From: Clostridiales bacterium
GTDB taxonomy: Bacteria > Bacillota > Clostridia > Oscillospirales > Acutalibacteraceae
DNA: 17,340 nucleotides
NCBI GenBank assembly: GCA_012511005.1
Contig: JAAZGX010000101.1
Location: 1 to 17,340 of the forward strand
Direction of reading: 5' to 3'
Numbering within the stretch: the first letter of the stretch is position 1; each line of letters begins with the position of its first letter. Position numbers and translations under genes: made by a program. Positions 15,397 to 17,340 of this stretch are shown here, piece by piece. The notes beneath the pieces are model-generated. The model was not told the DNA's origin. It saw only the letters and a list, made by a program, of their open reading frames with translations, and made no database searches.

Positions 15397-17190
15397 ATGC
15401 AAAACAGGGAAATGAACATCGTTATAGTAGGGCATGTTGACCATGGAAAAAGTACTGTAATAGGCAGACTTCTTGCAGATACTAACTCACTTCCGAAAGG
15501 AAAGCTTGAAGCAGTCCGTGAACTATGCCGCAGAACTAATAAGCCGTTTGAATACGCATTTTTACTTGATGCGTTAAAAGACGAACGCTCACAAGGCATA
15601 ACGATTGACGCCGCTCGCTGCTTTTTTAAGACGGAAAAGAGAAAATATATCATAATTGACGCGCCGGGGCATATTGAGTTTTTAAAAAATATGATTACGG
15701 GTGCGTCCCACGCAGATGCCGCGCTTCTTGTTATTGACGCGCGTGAGGGAATAAGCGAAAATTCGCGCCGCCATGGGTATATGCTTTCTATGCTTGGCAT
15801 AAAACAGGTCGCCGTTCTTGTCAACAAATTAGACCTTTTTGAAATACATGAGCGTAAAGGCGCATATGACAATGTTGTAAAAGACTTTACAGAGTTTTTA
15901 AGTAAAATTGACATCACAGCTTCGTGTTATATTCCAATAAGTGCTGTACTCGGTGAAAATATAGCCTCTTACGGCGAAAGTATGCCGTGGTACAAGGGCG
16001 AAACGGTGCTTCAAACGCTTGACAGCTTTTATCACAGTGAAAAAGCAGACGGTTTGCCGTTTCGTATGTGGGTTCAGGATGTATATAAATTCACGGCAGG
16101 AAATGACGACAGGCGGATAATAGCAGGAACGGTATCGTCAGGTGTACTTAATACGGGCGACGAGATTATGCTTTTACCGTCAGGCAAAAAAACATTTGTA
16201 AAATCAATAGAAACATTTAACGAATGTCCGAAAACGAGTGTTTCTGCGGGATATGCTGCGGGTTTTTGTATGAGTGAGCAAATCTATGCTAAAAGAGGAG
16301 AGCTAATAACTATTATAGGGCAAAAAGCGCCCTTGACGGGCAGCAGAATAAAAGCGTCCGTTTTTTGGCTCGGCAAAAAGCCGCTTTCAGAGGGAAAAAC
16401 ATATAAACTAAAAATCGGTACATTTCAAGTTGGCTGTGAGATTGAGAAAATACTCGGTGTTCTTAATGCCTCTACACTTGAAAGCAGCGAAAAGACAAAA
16501 GCAAACCGCCATGAGGTGGCACAGTGTATTTTACACTTGCACCGTCCGGCGGCATTCGATATATCAAGCGGTATTTCTGAAACAGAGCGTTTTGTTATCG
16601 TGGACGACTACGAGATTTCAGGCGGCGGGATTATTACAGAGCTTTTAGGGGATGAAAGGCTTAGCGAAAAGCTTAATATACGAAATATAAAATGGCATAA
16701 AAGCAGCATAACATCAGCAGAGCGCGAAAGATATTATCGTCAAAGGGCACAGATGATTTTAATAACGGGTGCCGTCAGTGTTGACAAAAAGACAGTTGCA
16801 AGGAATTTAGAAAAAACGCTCCTAAAAGACGGTAAAATCGCCTATTATATGGGCATAGGAAATATGCTGTATGGCGTAAACGCCGATATAAAAAGCGAAA
16901 GCTCTATGCTTTCAGAGGAAGAACGCACAGAGCATATAAGGCGGCTTGGGGAGCTTTGCAATATTATTCTTGACGCGGGCATTATCCTTGTTGTTACGGC
17001 AAGCGACATAAAGCAAGACGAGCTTGACACGCTTCGCACAATCATACGGACAGATGAGGTGTTAACCGTTTGGATAGGCACCCCAAAGGCGCGCTCAAAG
17101 GACTTTGATATGTATTTCAAAAAGGACGAAGATGTCGCAGAAAGCCTTTTGGAGTTCGTGAGAGAAACAAATACTGTTGAAACAGAATGA
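15397..17190 (+). CDS. cysN: Sulfate adenylyltransferase GTPase subunit CysN with degenerate APS-kinase-like C-terminal domain
   Basis: A 597-residue protein. Residues about 1-440 are the EF-Tu-like GTPase CysN: G1 GHVDHGKST (12-20), switch region DERSQGITID (62-71), DAPGH (88-92), NKLD (143-146) and two beta-barrel domains. It drives APS formation by CysD. Residues about 450-597 align with APS kinase in its order of segments, as in NodQ/CysNC fusions, but key motifs are lost. The P-loop is GAVSVDKKT (458-466) instead of GLSGSGKST, the DGDNVR site reads GIGNML, the serine motif AISPF reads TASDI, and no FTGI..PYE segment is seen. The domain is probably not a kinase, and the active kinase is the separate CysC-CysQ protein. 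The start ATG 15397 is preceded by a poorly spaced AAAGGG; ATG 15412 (MNIVIVGHVDHG) is possible. Confidence 0.9.
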   Translation: MQNREMNIVIVGHVDHGKSTVIGRLLADTNSLPKGKLEAVRELCRRTNKPFEYAFLLDALKDERSQGITIDAARCFFKTEKRKYIIIDAPGHIEFLKNMITGASHADAALLVIDAREGISENSRRHGYMLSMLGIKQVAVLVNKLDLFEIHERKGAYDNVVKDFTEFLSKIDITASCYIPISAVLGENIASYGESMPWYKGETVLQTLDSFYHSEKADGLPFRMWVQDVYKFTAGNDDRRIIAGTVSSGVLNTGDEIMLLPSGKKTFVKSIETFNECPKTSVSAGYAAGFCMSEQIYAKRGELITIIGQKAPLTGSRIKASVFWLGKKPLSEGKTYKLKIGTFQVGCEIEKILGVLNASTLESSEKTKANRHEVAQCILHLHRPAAFDISSGISETERFVIVDDYEISGGGIITELLGDERLSEKLNIRNIKWHKSSITSAERERYYRQRAQMILITGAVSVDKKTVARNLEKTLLKDGKIAYYMGIGNMLYGVNADIKSESSMLSEEERTEHIRRLGELCNIILDAGIILVVTASDIKQDELDTLRTIIRTDEVLTVWIGTPKARSKDFDMYFKKDEDVAESLLEFVRETNTVETE

Positions 17191-17340
17191 CGGCAAAGCT
17201 TTATAATGTGATTAATTTGAAGTTGTGTATTTTTAGATTAACATTCTTCTCTGTCTATTTATTTTAATATATTTGTGTGGTAGCTAAACTATTTTAACTC
17301 TAACCCCATTTTCGGCGGAGTAGTAGCAAGCAAGAACGCA
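17191..17340. other. Non-coding right end after cysN
   Basis: An AT-rich stretch with no hairpin terminator that I can see behind cysN. The last 50 bases are more GC-rich and open in minus-strand frames to the window edge, but the frames are too short to assign to a gene. Confidence 0.4.

Noticed and set aside
15357..15917. A 186-codon minus-strand open frame opposite cysN
   Set aside because: It covers the conserved GTPase motifs of CysN on the other strand and has no ribosome binding site or family features; an antisense shadow.
17284..17340. Possible C-terminal end of a minus-strand gene at the right edge
   Set aside because: Two minus-strand frames are open to the edge for only 17-18 codons and neither can be assigned to a family; it may equally be intergenic.

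Overview
The window looks like chromosomal DNA of an anaerobic, AT-rich member of the Firmicutes, probably class Clostridia. The grounds are strong AGGAGG-type ribosome binding sites (some before TTG or GTG starts), a rubredoxin and hybrid cluster protein operon typical of strict anaerobes, a meso-diaminopimelate dehydrogenase, and PAS-GGDEF proteins of clostridial style. The genus cannot be named from the sequence. No tRNA, rRNA, CRISPR array, insertion sequence or phage gene was seen.

Left part (1-3700). The tail of a TrkA-type potassium-channel regulatory subunit is followed by a GPH-family sugar:cation symporter. Convergent to it are rhamnulokinase (rhaB) and a short DtxR-type metal-dependent repressor, both on the minus strand. 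A bidirectional hairpin separates the two directions. Between rhaB and the next gene lie divergent promoters and an 18-bp palindrome that covers the rhaB -35 element.

Centre (3700-7700). Three plus-strand genes overlap at their ends: a PAS-PAS-GGDEF diguanylate cyclase, a MurL-type UDP-MurNAc-L-Ala-L-Glu epimerase (PP-loop protein) and a MurD2-type UDP-MurNAc-L-Ala:L-Glu ligase. MurD2 and MurL are an alternative way to place D-Glu in the peptidoglycan stem: L-Glu is added first and then epimerised on the nucleotide precursor. I know this route from Xanthomonas. Here it appears in a Firmicute-like genome, coupled to a c-di-GMP enzyme.

Right-centre (7700-12300). A minus-strand MFS transporter (SLC45/GPH-like), then the operon rubredoxin-hcp (reactive nitrogen or hydroxylamine defence), then a divergent ddh gene for one-step meso-DAP synthesis.

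Right part (12300-17190). A sulfation cassette: a PAPS-dependent sulfotransferase diverges from an operon that encodes a CysC-CysQ fusion (APS kinase plus PAP phosphatase), CysD, and CysN with a C-terminal APS-kinase-like domain whose P-loop is degenerate. These make PAPS, supply it to a sulfotransferase and destroy the inhibitory PAP by-product. No PAPS reductase or sulfite reductase is present, which argues for sulfating a product rather than assimilating sulfur. This cassette and the GGDEF-MurL-MurD2 operon are the two most interesting parts of the window.
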